The notes under the pieces are model-generated. The model ran no database searches. It saw nothing but the letters and a program-made list of their open reading frames with translations, and was not told the origin of the DNA. This document shows, in pieces, positions 8,059 through 16,215 of a DNA stretch of 54,871 bases. The translations under genes were made by a program, and so were the position numbers. The stretch's first letter is position 1. Every line of letters begins with the position of its first letter. This DNA comes from Chloroflexota bacterium (GTDB lineage: Bacteria; Chloroflexota; Dormibacteria; Aeolococcales; Aeolococcaceae). The stretch is from contig VBIQ01000019.1 in the NCBI GenBank assembly GCA_005880985.1, forward strand, positions 1-54,871. The letters run 5' to 3'.

Positions 8059-8607
8059 TCAGGCGCTCGATAGGTCTGGTCTTTCGGCGACCTCGGTCCA
8101 GAACTCGAGACAGACACGGCTTACCTGTTTGCCCAGCTGCAGGGTGCGCAGCGGAAAGGCGAGCTGCCCGCCTCCGTCCGCGCCAGCCTCAATGGTCTCC
8201 AACTCGCCAAGCACGCGGCGGTGCATGCTCATCTGCTTCTCGGCGAGGGCGCGCACCGCATCGGAGTCCACGAGGCCGCCGAAGAACAGCTTGAGCACGC
8301 CGAGGTCGCGGATCTCGTAGCCCTCTGACGCCGAGCTGTCGCGCAGCCAGGCGGAGAGCGCCTCCCGCCCCTTGCCGGTGATCGAGTAGAGGCGGCGGCG
8401 GCGGCCGCGAGCCTCCTCCTCGGCGGTGAGGTACCCGGCCTCGGCCAGTCGCACCGGTTCGGCATAGAGCTGGGAGTGGGGGAAGGTCCAGAAGTAGCCG
8501 ATGGAGATGCCGACCAGCTTCTTCAGGTCGTAGGAGGTGGCGGGCCCGGTTCCGGCGATGAGCCCCAGGACGAGGTGCGAGGTCGGGGTCAGCGTGATGC
8601 TTGACAT
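8059..8607 (-). CDS. PadR-family transcriptional regulator
   Basis: 182 residues. The winged helix reads HLVLGLIAGTGPATSYDLKKLVGISIGYFWTFPHSQLYAEPVRLAEAGYLTAEEEARGRRRRLYSITGKGREALSAWL, the PadR signature. A C-terminal helical dimerisation domain of the Vir-like type follows (about 100-175, LGVLKLFFGGLVDSDAVRALAEKQMSMHRRVLGEL). It faces the carotenoid oxygenase gene across 66 bp that hold an inverted repeat. PadR proteins respond to small aromatic ligands; here the oxygenase and padR itself are the likely targets. Start ATG at 8607 lies just past a perfect TATAAT, suggesting a nearly leaderless mRNA. Confidence 0.88.
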   Translation of the reverse strand: MSSITLTPTSHLVLGLIAGTGPATSYDLKKLVGISIGYFWTFPHSQLYAEPVRLAEAGYLTAEEEARGRRRRLYSITGKGREALSAWLRDSSASEGYEIRDLGVLKLFFGGLVDSDAVRALAEKQMSMHRRVLGELETIEAGADGGGQLAFPLRTLQLGKQVSRVCLEFWTEVAERPDLSSA

Positions 8608-8608
8608 A

Positions 8609-8637
8609 GGTCTGGATTATACGGTAGCTTCCAGACC
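8609..8637. promoter_or_regulatory. PadR operator: inverted repeat around the padR -10 box
   Basis: GGTCTGGA (8609-8616) and TCCAGACC (8630-8637) form a perfect 8-bp inverted repeat with a 13-bp spacer. On the minus strand a perfect TATAAT (8621 to 8616) overlaps the left arm. A repressor bound here would cover the padR promoter and sit between the two divergent genes. Confidence 0.6.
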
Positions 8638-8673
8638 GTCCGATTCGGACTGGCCTAGAGGAGGAGTTGCACC

Positions 8674-10098
8674 GTGGCCGTCGCCGCCCCGCCTGTCCGC
8701 GAAGCGCAGACCGCATCGGTCGACGGCGTCTTCGAGACGCCCGCCGAGGTCGATGCCCTCATCACCGACGTCGAGGGCCAAGTACCCGCCGGCCTGGTCG
8801 GTGCTCTCTACCGGGTCGGCCCCGGCAAGCTCGACCTCGCCGACCACCTCTTCGACGGCGATGGCATGGTCAGCGCCGTCCACTTCGGCCCGGCAGGGGA
8901 GATCCGTTTCCGCAACCGGTTCGTCCGCACCGATAAGTACCTGGCCGAGCTGCACGCGACCCGGCCCAAGGTCGCCGGGTTCGGCACCCGCGCCGCGGGC
9001 GGGGTGCTCGGCAACGCCCTGCGCCGGCCGACGACCAAGAACAACGCTGCCAACACCGCCCTGCTGCCGCTAAACGGACGGCTGCTCGCCCTGTGGGAGG
9101 CGGGCCATCCATGGCAGCTCGATCCCGACAGCCTCGAGACCATCGGAGAGATGGACTTCAACGGTGCGTTGGAGGCGCGTCTGCCCTTCTCCGCGCATCC
9201 GCATCGCGATCCCGCGACGGGCGAGGTCTTCAACTTCGGGATGGTCTACGGACCGCGCAACTCGGTGGCCACCTACCGCATCGACGCGCAGGGCCGCCTG
9301 CACCATGTGGCCGAGACACGGGTGCCCGCACCGGTTCTCAACCACGACTTCATCATCACCGACCGCTGGCTAGTGTTCTGCCTGGGGCCGGCCCGCGTTC
9401 ATCTTCTGCCGCTGCTCAGCGGCCTGGCCTCGTTCGGCGACTCCATCCACTTTCACCGGGACCAGGCGACAACGGTGGTGCTGGTGCCGCGTGACGGTGG
9501 CTCAGCCACGTACATCGACGCCGAGCCGTGGTTCCAGTACCACTTCGCCGGCGCGTTCGACGACGGCGATGACATCGTGGTCGACCTGGTTCGCTATCCG
9601 GATTACGAAAGCATCAACGCTCCGCTGAAGGACTTCCGACATATCACTGCGTATCAGCCGGAGGAGCGACTCTGGCGCTACCGGATCTCTCCTACGCGGC
9701 GATCGGTGGAGGGCCACGAGGTTGCGCCGCTGAGCATCGAGTTTCCCCAGGTCGATCCGCGACGAGCCACCGGTGGCTACCGCGTGGTGTACGGAGCCTG
9801 CGGATCGCAGGGAGGTGCCCTGAGCGGCATCGCCCGCATCGATGTGAGCACCGGCGAAACTGACCTCCACGACTTCGGAGACGGTCACCTGGCCAGCGAG
9901 CCGCTCTTCGTTCCTCGACCCCACAGCGATGCTGAGGACGACGGCTGGCTGCTCGCATTGGTCTACAATCCCGGCCGCCGCGCCGGCGATGCCGTGGTGC
10001 TCGATGCCCGCGCACCGAGCGCAGGGCCGCTGTGCACCGCGCACCTTCCCGTCAACACCGCCGTCACCTTCCACGGCGCCTGGCGCGACGCGCGCTGA
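8674..10098 (+). CDS. carotenoid cleavage oxygenase (RPE65/CCD family)
   Basis: 474 residues. A seven-bladed-propeller non-haem Fe(II) dioxygenase. All four metal His ligands are recognisable in order: FSAHPHRDP, PVLNHDFIIT, WFQYHFAGAFDDG and TFHGAW near the C-terminus. Other family landmarks are GLVGALYRVGPG near the N-terminus, FDGDGMV, EPLFVPRP and NPGRRAGDAVVLDA. It should cleave a double bond in carotenoids, apocarotenoids or stilbene-like phenylpropanoids; specificity cannot be read. GAGGAGGAG at 8658-8666 places the GTG start. A divergent PadR, a phenolic-responsive type, weakly favours a stilbenoid or apocarotenoid substrate. Confidence 0.92.
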   Translation: MAVAAPPVREAQTASVDGVFETPAEVDALITDVEGQVPAGLVGALYRVGPGKLDLADHLFDGDGMVSAVHFGPAGEIRFRNRFVRTDKYLAELHATRPKVAGFGTRAAGGVLGNALRRPTTKNNAANTALLPLNGRLLALWEAGHPWQLDPDSLETIGEMDFNGALEARLPFSAHPHRDPATGEVFNFGMVYGPRNSVATYRIDAQGRLHHVAETRVPAPVLNHDFIITDRWLVFCLGPARVHLLPLLSGLASFGDSIHFHRDQATTVVLVPRDGGSATYIDAEPWFQYHFAGAFDDGDDIVVDLVRYPDYESINAPLKDFRHITAYQPEERLWRYRISPTRRSVEGHEVAPLSIEFPQVDPRRATGGYRVVYGACGSQGGALSGIARIDVSTGETDLHDFGDGHLASEPLFVPRPHSDAEDDGWLLALVYNPGRRAGDAVVLDARAPSAGPLCTAHLPVNTAVTFHGAWRDAR

Positions 10099-10154
10099 CG
10101 CCCTCAGCAGCCGGCGTACCTCCGCGTGGGAGGTCCCGCGATACCCTGTCGGGC

Positions 10155-10781
10155 ATGGAGGTTCCTCAAGACAACGGGACACCGGTCGTCGCCGACCTCG
10201 ATCGCTTCCACACGGCGGAGGCCTTCTCCGCACGTGCGGTCGTACTTGTTGAAGGGATCAGCGACCAGCTTGCGCTCGAAGCACTCGCTCGGCGCGGTGG
10301 TCGGAACCTTGATGCCGAGGGCATCTCCGTCGTGCCAATCGGCGGCTCAAAGAACATCGGAGGCTTCCTGGATCTGTTTGGCCCTCGGGGGTTTGGCGTC
10401 AGACTGGCGGGCCTCTGTGACGGCGCAGAGGAGACCGACTTCCTGATCGGTCTCGAACGGGCCGGCCTCGGCTCCAACCTCACTCGGGCCGAAATGGAAC
10501 GTCTTGGTTTCTACGTCTGCGTCGCGGATCTCGAGGACGAGCTGATCCGTTCCCTCGGTGCTGCCGCCGTGGAACGGGTCGTCCACACTCGGGGTGACCT
10601 TGAATCGTTCCGCATCTTCCAGAGGCAACCTGCGTGGCAGGCACGGACCAACGAGGAGCAGCTCCGGCGCTTCTTCGGCACGCACGGCGGCCGGAAGATC
10701 GAGTACGCGCCCTTGCTCGTCGGTGCGCTGGACCTCGCCCACGTGCCTCGGCCGCTGGACCGGGTGCTTGATCATGTGTGA
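10155..10781 (+). CDS. stand-alone TOPRIM-domain protein (OLD-like)
   Basis: 208 residues. The N-terminal half has TOPRIM signatures: AVVLVEGISDQLALEALARRGGRNL with the catalytic Glu, then ISVVPIGGSKNIGGFLDLF and GLCDGAEETDF supplying the acidic pair. This matches the TOPRIM module found at the C-terminus of OLD-family nucleases, but the ABC-type ATPase is missing, and no adjacent gene supplies it. The remainder (DLEDELIRSLGAAAVERVVH...FFGTHGGRKIEYAPLLV) matches the tail often attached to OLD-type TOPRIM domains. DNA nicking or binding is plausible but unproven. Monocistronic, ATG start. Confidence 0.72.
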   Translation: MEVPQDNGTPVVADLDRFHTAEAFSARAVVLVEGISDQLALEALARRGGRNLDAEGISVVPIGGSKNIGGFLDLFGPRGFGVRLAGLCDGAEETDFLIGLERAGLGSNLTRAEMERLGFYVCVADLEDELIRSLGAAAVERVVHTRGDLESFRIFQRQPAWQARTNEEQLRRFFGTHGGRKIEYAPLLVGALDLAHVPRPLDRVLDHV

Positions 10782-10966
10782 GGAAGAAGGGCAAGTCGGC
10801 GGGTGACCCTGTCCGGTCGGCAGCCCGGTCTGGCCTTGGCAAGCCGCTGAAGCAGTGCCGCCGCTCCGCGAGCCGCACGGCGAGCCGCTCCCGGCGGCGA
10901 AATTTCGGCGGGCGCATGCGGTCTTCCTAGGTGGCGGCTTTCAGGCCGCTCCAAGGGAGGTCGGAG

Positions 10967-12394
10967 ATGCGATCGATCCCGCGTGCGACCGGGGTCGCCG
11001 CCGGGCTGGCGGCAGGGGCTGCGGCGCTGGCACTGGCCCCGGTGATCGCGGGCGCGGTCAGCGGGGGCGGCTACACCCCTGCCCAGCAGAACTGCAGCAA
11101 GACGGCCAACGCCAGCAATGCCGGTGCGCCTGGCTCCTCCCAGCCGGCCGCCTACCCCGATTGCCACAACTTCACCGCCCAGGTCAACCAGGGCGGCAGA
11201 CCCGACCGGAACGGAAGTACCTACGGCTCCTCCTGGCACATCGTCTCGGTCAACGGGAACCAGCTGCCCAACAACTCCGGCTGGACGGAGCATTCCGGCT
11301 CGGTGGTGGTCGACCCCGGCCAGGGGACGAAGTACACGCTGGCCTTCGACACCGGGACCCAGGAGGTGCTGCTCTTCAAGGTGCACCAGCCGTCCGCAAG
11401 CATCACCCAGCAGGGGAGCAGCGCGCGCTTCCACTCGCAGGACGCCACCACCTGGCAGCTCTACATGAGCGCGGACGACAACTTGGACTTCGGCGAGCAC
11501 GACGGCGTGAACCCCGACGACAAGAACGGCCTGAACGCGCCGGCGGCCAACGGCCCGTCGGACGGCGGCGCCATCCAGGTCAATACCCACCCCGGCAACG
11601 GGACCATCGATCCTGCCAACCGGCACGACCCGGTGAGGGCCGCGGACGCGGGGACCGGCGCCTGCGCCGACGGACTGTGCTTCGGCGCGGACACCTCCCA
11701 CCGCAAGGCATACCAGGGCGGGTGCACCGACAAGCACAAGTGTCCCGACACGGCCGTCTACAACGACGAGAACGCCAGCAACCCGAACTACGACAGCGGC
11801 AGCACGCACTGGCGCTCAACCGACTGCAACAGCGGGAGCACCTTCAATCAGAACGAATGCAGCAGCAAGTGGGCGAGCTGTCCCCCGGACGACGACAGCA
11901 ACGCGAACCCCAACCAGGCCGACGGCGACTGCGACGACGGCCCCATCGTCCAGCCGTACCGCGAGCGCGGCGGCTACTACACGGATCCCGGCGTCTTCGT
12001 CTACGAGGACCCGGACCCGCAGGCCTCGCCGGTGCTGCAGAACCTCCCCACCCTCGGACCGATCAGCCTGCCGTTCATCGGCTCGGTGTGGTTGTTCGGC
12101 TACCCGCTGTGCGAGCTGTACGCAGGCACCGAGGGCGTCTACCTCTGCGGCAACAACGTCGCCGGCAAGGCTGCCGCAGCGGTGCCCGCCCCGGGCCCGT
12201 CGGACCGCCACGGAGACCCGGTCCACGCAGAGCCGGTGCCCGTGCATCCGGCGACGCCGGTGCAGCGACCGGCTCCGGCGCTCTCCCGTCCACTGGCGCA
12301 GCCGTCAGCCGCCGGCAGGCTCACCGGCACGGCCACGCCGACCCTGTCGAAAACCCTGCGATCGCTCGGGGTTGTGCCGATCGTCGGTCCTTAG
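10967..12394 (+). CDS. secreted hypothetical protein, Cys/Asn/Asp-rich
   Basis: About 475 residues. ATG 10967 follows a GGGAGG site and begins a signal peptide (basic MRSIPR, then a hydrophobic Ala/Leu-rich core, ending near IAGAVSGGG). The mature part has regularly spaced Cys (AQQNCSK, YPDCHNF, GTGACADGLC, GGCTDKHKC, STDCNS, NQNECSSK, WASC, DGDCDDG), many Asn/Gly and a DNLDFGEHDG-type acidic segment that could bind calcium. A hydrophobic stretch (ISLPFIGSVWLFGYPLC) precedes a Pro/Ala-rich tail. Paired Cys suggest disulfides outside the cell. I do not recognise the family. Confidence 0.7.
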   Translation: MRSIPRATGVAAGLAAGAAALALAPVIAGAVSGGGYTPAQQNCSKTANASNAGAPGSSQPAAYPDCHNFTAQVNQGGRPDRNGSTYGSSWHIVSVNGNQLPNNSGWTEHSGSVVVDPGQGTKYTLAFDTGTQEVLLFKVHQPSASITQQGSSARFHSQDATTWQLYMSADDNLDFGEHDGVNPDDKNGLNAPAANGPSDGGAIQVNTHPGNGTIDPANRHDPVRAADAGTGACADGLCFGADTSHRKAYQGGCTDKHKCPDTAVYNDENASNPNYDSGSTHWRSTDCNSGSTFNQNECSSKWASCPPDDDSNANPNQADGDCDDGPIVQPYRERGGYYTDPGVFVYEDPDPQASPVLQNLPTLGPISLPFIGSVWLFGYPLCELYAGTEGVYLCGNNVAGKAAAAVPAPGPSDRHGDPVHAEPVPVHPATPVQRPAPALSRPLAQPSAAGRLTGTATPTLSKTLRSLGVVPIVGP

Positions 12395-12522
12395 CCTCCG
12401 CGCGCCCCGCGGAGCGCGCCCGCAGAGATGGAGGATCTCGCCGAGGGCGACGTCAAGGCACCCGTGGCAGATCGGAGACCTGCCGCCGGCACCCGCGGCA
12501 CTGGCGCCGCGACAATGGCGCG

Positions 12523-13398
12523 ATGGACCTTTCCCCGACCGTGGCGAGATGGCGGCAAGCGGGCGTCCTGCTCGACGTCGACGGCCATCGAATCTTCGCC
12601 ACCGACCAGGGACAGACAACCGACCGCCCGGCGGTGCTCATCCTTCACGGCTTTCCCGGCTCGTCCTACGACTGGGAGGCAGTGATTCCGGCGGTCGCCC
12701 GGCACACCAGGGTGGTCGCCTTCGATCACCTGGGCTACGGGCTCTCCGACAAGCCGGCCGACGCCCGCTACTCGCTCTTCGACTACGCCGACCTTGCGGA
12801 GAGGATCGCACTCCGGCTGGGCATCGACGACTGCGTGCTCGTCGCTCACGACGTCGGTGACACCGTCGCGGCCGAACTGCTGGCGAGGGTCAACGAGGGT
12901 CGCAACCGCATTCGGATCGCTCACACCGTGCTCACCAACGGCTCGATCTTCATCGACCTGGCGCAGCTCTCCACGGGCCAGCAGGCTCTGCTCTCGATGC
13001 CGGACGAGCCGCTGGCTGAGCCGGTGCCGGCGGGTGCGCTGACGCCGGGTCTGACGGCGACGTTCGCTCCCGAGCATCTTCCGGCGCCGGAGGTGCTCGA
13101 CACCATGGAGGAGCTCATCCGGTGGAAGAGTGGTGACCGGCTGCTGCCCCGGATCATCCGCTACATCGAGGAGCGGCGCCGCCACCAGTCGCGTTGGACG
13201 GCGGGGCTGGTCGAGAACACAGGCCCCTTGACGGTGCTCTGGGGAGCGCTCGACCCCATCGCCGTGCCGGCGATGGTCGACCGACTGCGGACGCTGCGAC
13301 CGTCGACCAGAGTCGAGACCTGGCGGGACGTCGGTCACTGGCCGTCGCTCGAGGTCCCCGACCGGGTCGCCGACACGATCATCCGAGCCCTGGGCTGA
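12523..13398 (+). CDS. alpha/beta hydrolase with Asp nucleophile (epoxide hydrolase/haloalkane dehalogenase type)
   Basis: 291 residues. Oxyanion motif LILHGFPGSSYDW (about 45-58), VVAFDHLGYGLSDKP, nucleophile elbow VAHDVGDTVA with Asp in place of Ser, late acid in LWGALDPIA and catalytic His in DVGHWPSLE. An Asp nucleophile points to an epoxide hydrolase or haloalkane dehalogenase chemistry rather than an esterase; without structural alignment I cannot decide which. A lid region (about 150-215) is Pro/Leu-rich. Start ATG 12523 gives the normal N-terminus; an in-frame opening upstream is only partly plausible as coding. Confidence 0.8.
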   Translation: MDLSPTVARWRQAGVLLDVDGHRIFATDQGQTTDRPAVLILHGFPGSSYDWEAVIPAVARHTRVVAFDHLGYGLSDKPADARYSLFDYADLAERIALRLGIDDCVLVAHDVGDTVAAELLARVNEGRNRIRIAHTVLTNGSIFIDLAQLSTGQQALLSMPDEPLAEPVPAGALTPGLTATFAPEHLPAPEVLDTMEELIRWKSGDRLLPRIIRYIEERRRHQSRWTAGLVENTGPLTVLWGALDPIAVPAMVDRLRTLRPSTRVETWRDVGHWPSLEVPDRVADTIIRALG

Positions 13399-13452
13399 TG
13401 GGCCGGAGGGGACCGATGACTTTCGCCCACGGCGGCCGTCTGAGAGGTGAGC

Positions 13453-13887
13453 ATGCCCACCGTCCCGGCTGAGCGCCACCTGCTGCGAGCGAAGGACCTC
13501 GCCGACGCCCGATACTTCGAGCCGCTCGACGTCGACGACATGGCGCGCGCAGCACATCTCTCACGCGCCCACTTCATCCGCCAGTTCCGGCGGGCCTTCG
13601 GCGAGTCGCCGCATGCTCACCTGCTCACCCGCCGCCTCGAGCGGGCCGCCGCGATGCTGCGCACCACCGACCGCTCGGTCGCCGACATCTGCTTCTCCGT
13701 CGGCGGGCAGAGCGTCGGCTCGTTCACGACGACCTTCACGCGGACATACGGAATGTCGCCTCGGGCGTACCGGGCCTCCTTCCCACCGGCGGCGCAGCAC
13801 GCGCTCATCCCGGCGTGCGTCCTGCGGGCGCACGCCGGGCCGCAACGCCGCACTTTTCGAGAAGACAACGGTCACAGACAACCGTAG
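13453..13887 (+). CDS. AraC-family DNA-binding regulator (HTH domain only)
   Basis: 144 residues, essentially the two-HTH AraC domain. HTH1 is PLDVDDMARAAHLSRAHFIRQFRRAFGESPHAHLLTRRLERAAAMLRTTDRSVADICFSVGG, and HTH2 ends in SFTTTFTRTYGMSPRAYR. No ligand-binding domain is present, so it resembles the short AraC proteins that sit next to VOC/glyoxalase genes. ATG 13453 is preferred, with GTG 13447 two codons upstream. The VOC gene starts 40 bp after its stop and is probably in the same transcript. Confidence 0.88.
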   Translation: MPTVPAERHLLRAKDLADARYFEPLDVDDMARAAHLSRAHFIRQFRRAFGESPHAHLLTRRLERAAAMLRTTDRSVADICFSVGGQSVGSFTTTFTRTYGMSPRAYRASFPPAAQHALIPACVLRAHAGPQRRTFREDNGHRQP

Positions 13888-13926
13888 GCTAGGTCCCGAT
13901 CAGCTCACCCTAGAGGAGACACATCG

Positions 13927-14355
13927 ATGATCAAGCTCAGCACCGTGCAGCTCTGGGTCCACGACCAGGATGCAGCCCTGAAGTTCTGGACTGAGAAGGT
14001 GGGTTTCGAGGTCCGCGCCGACGTCACCGTGCCCGAGATGGGCAACTTCCGCTGGCTCACCGTGGGGCCGGTCGGTCAGCCGGACGTTGCCATCGTGCTC
14101 ATGGCCATCCCGGGCGCGCCGGTCATGGACGCGGGCACCGCGGAGGAGGTCCGCAACCTCATGTCGAAGGGCTTCGCCGGGACCATCTTCCTCACGACCG
14201 AGGATTGCCGCCTGTCCTACGAGGAGCTCAAGCGTCGTGGGGTCGAGTTTGTCGAGCAGCCGGAGGAGCGTCCCTACGGCATCGACTCGTCGTTCCGCGA
14301 CCCGTCGGGGAACAGCATCAGGCTGACCCAGGCCAGGGAGCTGGCGAACGTCTGA
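13927..14355 (+). CDS. VOC (glyoxalase/bleomycin-resistance) family protein
   Basis: 142 residues, two beta-alpha-beta-beta-beta modules. The first begins MIKLSTVQLWVHDQDAALKFWTEKVGFEVRADV, the second GTIFLTTEDCRLSYEELKRRGVEFVEQPEERPYGIDSSFRDPSGNSIRLTQ. The late Asp-Pro-x-Gly-Asn turn is typical. Metal-ligand positions are not all obvious (no N-terminal His where glyoxalases have one), so catalytic function is open. AGAGGAG upstream supports ATG 13927. The AraC gene precedes it. Confidence 0.88.
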   Translation: MIKLSTVQLWVHDQDAALKFWTEKVGFEVRADVTVPEMGNFRWLTVGPVGQPDVAIVLMAIPGAPVMDAGTAEEVRNLMSKGFAGTIFLTTEDCRLSYEELKRRGVEFVEQPEERPYGIDSSFRDPSGNSIRLTQARELANV

Positions 14356-14546
14356 GGGCGTCGCCGCGCGCCCCAACCGGGCCGGTCTGCGACGACGGCG
14401 GGCCGGCCCGGAGGCGATCGGCCAGTCGCCGCCATCGCCTGCGCGGCCGAGCGGCAAGGGTCGTCGGCGGGATGATCGGGGAACTAGAGTCACCGTCAGC
14501 CGACGACGGGCGGCTGGTTCACGCGGAGGGTGAGGAGGAGGTTGCC

Positions 14547-14876
14547 ATGCCCTTGTATCTGACTCGCTTCAGTTACACACCGCAGACCTGGACAGCGATG
14601 GTCGAACGGCCCGAGGACCGGCGCGAGGTGGCGCGGGCCATCATCGAGTCCGTGGGCGGGAAGTTGCACGGCTTCTGGTACGGGTTTGGCAAGCACGACG
14701 GTTACACTCTGTGGGAGGCGCCAGACAACGTCTCGATGGCGGCGGTCGCCCTGGCGATCACGTCGGGTGGTGCTCTGAGCTCGTACGAGACAACGGTGCT
14801 GCTCACGGTCGAAGAGACCCTCGAGGCGCTGAGGAAGGCCTCCGGCATTCCCTACCGCCGACCGGCGCAGAAGTAG
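14547..14876 (+). CDS. GYD-domain protein
   Basis: 109 residues. YLTRFSYTPQTWTAMVERPEDRREVARAIIESVGGKLHGFWYGFGKHDGYTLWEAPDNVSMAAVALAITSGGALSSYETTVLLTVEE shows the ferredoxin-like GYD fold with the characteristic KHDGY segment. Members are small stress-linked dimers of unknown biochemical role. The start is set by GAGGAGG seven to twelve bases upstream of ATG 14547. It is convergent with the CMD gene and 190 bp from the VOC gene. Confidence 0.88.
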   Translation: MPLYLTRFSYTPQTWTAMVERPEDRREVARAIIESVGGKLHGFWYGFGKHDGYTLWEAPDNVSMAAVALAITSGGALSSYETTVLLTVEETLEALRKASGIPYRRPAQK

Positions 14877-14907
14877 GCCGCATCGCAATCCCGCGGCGCA
14901 AGGCGGT

Positions 14908-15495
14908 TCACTGGACATCTTCAGGCCAACCGGGGACGCCGGGATCCAGCTGGACGGCCGCCGAATTGAGGAATCCGGCGACCAGTCGATAGAAGCCGGC
15001 GAGCACCAGGAGCTCGACCAGCTCGGCGTCTGACCAGCGGGCCCGCAGCTGATCCCACGTGGCGTCCGACGCAGAGTCCTCGGAGCAAAGGTCGTCTGCA
15101 AGGGCGATGAGCGCCTGCTCGTGCTCAACGAATTGAGAGATGTCGCCGCCAGCCAAGGCGCTGACCTCCGAATCTGCGAGGCCGGCGGCACGACCGATGA
15201 TCGTGTGCTGGCCGAACTCGTACACGGACCCGCAGTTCCAGCCGACCCGAAGGATCACAATCTCCCGCTCTCGGGCGGGAAGAAGGCCGCGGAAGAGCAA
15301 GGTTCCCCCGAATTGGTTGAAGCGCCGCAAGAGGCGCGGGTGATGCGCGAGCGTCGCAAAGATGTTGGCCGGTTTGCTGCCCGGCGCCGTGCCGGCAACG
15401 GAGCTCAGCTGCTCCAGCTGCTCGGGAGTGGGCTCCGTGACGGGTTGGATTCGGGGCGGCTCGGCGGATCGCGACCCGACTGGACGGGCTCTCAC
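14908..15495 (-). CDS. carboxymuconolactone decarboxylase (AhpD-like) family protein
   Basis: 195 residues. CMD core: NIFATLAHHPRLLRRFNQFGGTLLFRGLLPAREREIVILRVGWNCGSVYEFGQHTIIGRAAGLADSEVSAL. The NCGSVYEFGQH element matches the family's Cys/Glu/His site, but with only one Cys, so it lacks the CxxC of peroxidase-type AhpD. It may be a lactone decarboxylase-like or reductase-like enzyme. The GTG start at 15495 overlaps the tetR stop by four bases, so the pair is an operon and the regulator probably controls it. Confidence 0.88.
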   Translation of the reverse strand: MRARPVGSRSAEPPRIQPVTEPTPEQLEQLSSVAGTAPGSKPANIFATLAHHPRLLRRFNQFGGTLLFRGLLPAREREIVILRVGWNCGSVYEFGQHTIIGRAAGLADSEVSALAGGDISQFVEHEQALIALADDLCSEDSASDATWDQLRARWSDAELVELLVLAGFYRLVAGFLNSAAVQLDPGVPGWPEDVQ

Positions 15496-16160
15496 GATGG
15501 GATCTCTCCAAAGAAGCGGTGGGCCAGCGACATCAGGGGCCGATGCAGCTGCGCAAGATCACGATATTCGCGCGTCGCCACCCTTGCAGTGACCAGGAAG
15601 GTGATCGCGGCGACGAACGCCTCAGTCGCGAAACGATCTGGCGATCCTTCCGGAGTCCGGGCGCCCAATGCCTCCTCGACGAGGGAGACAAAGCGCTGCT
15701 GAATGCTCTCGCGGCTCTGCAGCGCACGCTCGACGGCATAGATCTCGACCAGGAACGCGCGGGCGAGACTCTGGTCCCTGCTCAACGAGTCAAGGTAGCG
15801 TTGAAGGAGCCGGCTCAAGCGGTCAAGCGCGACGGGCGCGGTATCGTCGGTCAGCCAGGCCGACTTCACCCTGCGAATGAAGGTGCCCACGCCCGCGTCG
15901 TAAGCCGCCAGAAAGCACTCCTCCTTGTTGTCGAACTGCTCGTAGAAGGCCCTGCTCGAGACGCCTGCGCGGCCATAGATGCCGGCGGCGGTGGTGGCAA
16001 CGTATCCGTGGGCAGCCACCTCGTCGATAACCGCGCGGAGAATGCGCCGGCGCTGAGACGCAGCTACTTCGTCTCGGGAGAGCGAATGCCGGCCTCGCGG
16101 AAGCCGTTCTGCGAAAGCCACGGCCGCCCGAACCGCTGAGCTCCGATCAGGGATTGACAT
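15492..16160 (-). CDS. TetR-family transcriptional regulator
   Basis: 222 residues. N-terminal HTH: RRRILRAVIDEVAAHGYVATTAAGIYGRAGVSSRAFYEQFDNKEECFLAAYDAGVGTF, the classical TetR sequence. The remainder is all-helical ligand-binding and dimerisation. ATG 16160 is used because it begins just at the -35 of a divergent promoter and gives a normal length. Upstream in-frame sequence belongs to the opposite-strand SDR gene. Likely targets are itself, the CMD gene and the divergent SDR-esterase pair. Confidence 0.9.
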   Translation of the reverse strand: MSIPDRSSAVRAAVAFAERLPRGRHSLSRDEVAASQRRRILRAVIDEVAAHGYVATTAAGIYGRAGVSSRAFYEQFDNKEECFLAAYDAGVGTFIRRVKSAWLTDDTAPVALDRLSRLLQRYLDSLSRDQSLARAFLVEIYAVERALQSRESIQQRFVSLVEEALGARTPEGSPDRFATEAFVAAITFLVTARVATREYRDLAQLHRPLMSLAHRFFGEIPS

Positions 16161-16183
16161 CCTTTCTGGATACAGCCTATCAT
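16154..16183 (+). promoter_or_regulatory. SDR promoter with internal TetR-type operator
   Basis: TTGACA (16154-16159) and TATCAT (16178-16183) are 18 bp apart. Between them ATCC-TTTCT-GGAT (16159-16171) is a short inverted repeat. The -35 touches the tetR start codon (16160), so a repressor at the repeat would control the + strand promoter and lie over the first bases of tetR. Confidence 0.5.
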
Positions 16184-16215
16184 CGACGGCAAGCTGTCGG
16201 GAAGGGGATAGCGGT

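Noticed and set aside
10855..12522. In-frame extension upstream of the alpha/beta hydrolase
   Set aside because: It overlaps the secreted protein gene in another frame and translates to Arg/Gln/Gly-rich text. The hydrolase fold starts at 12523.
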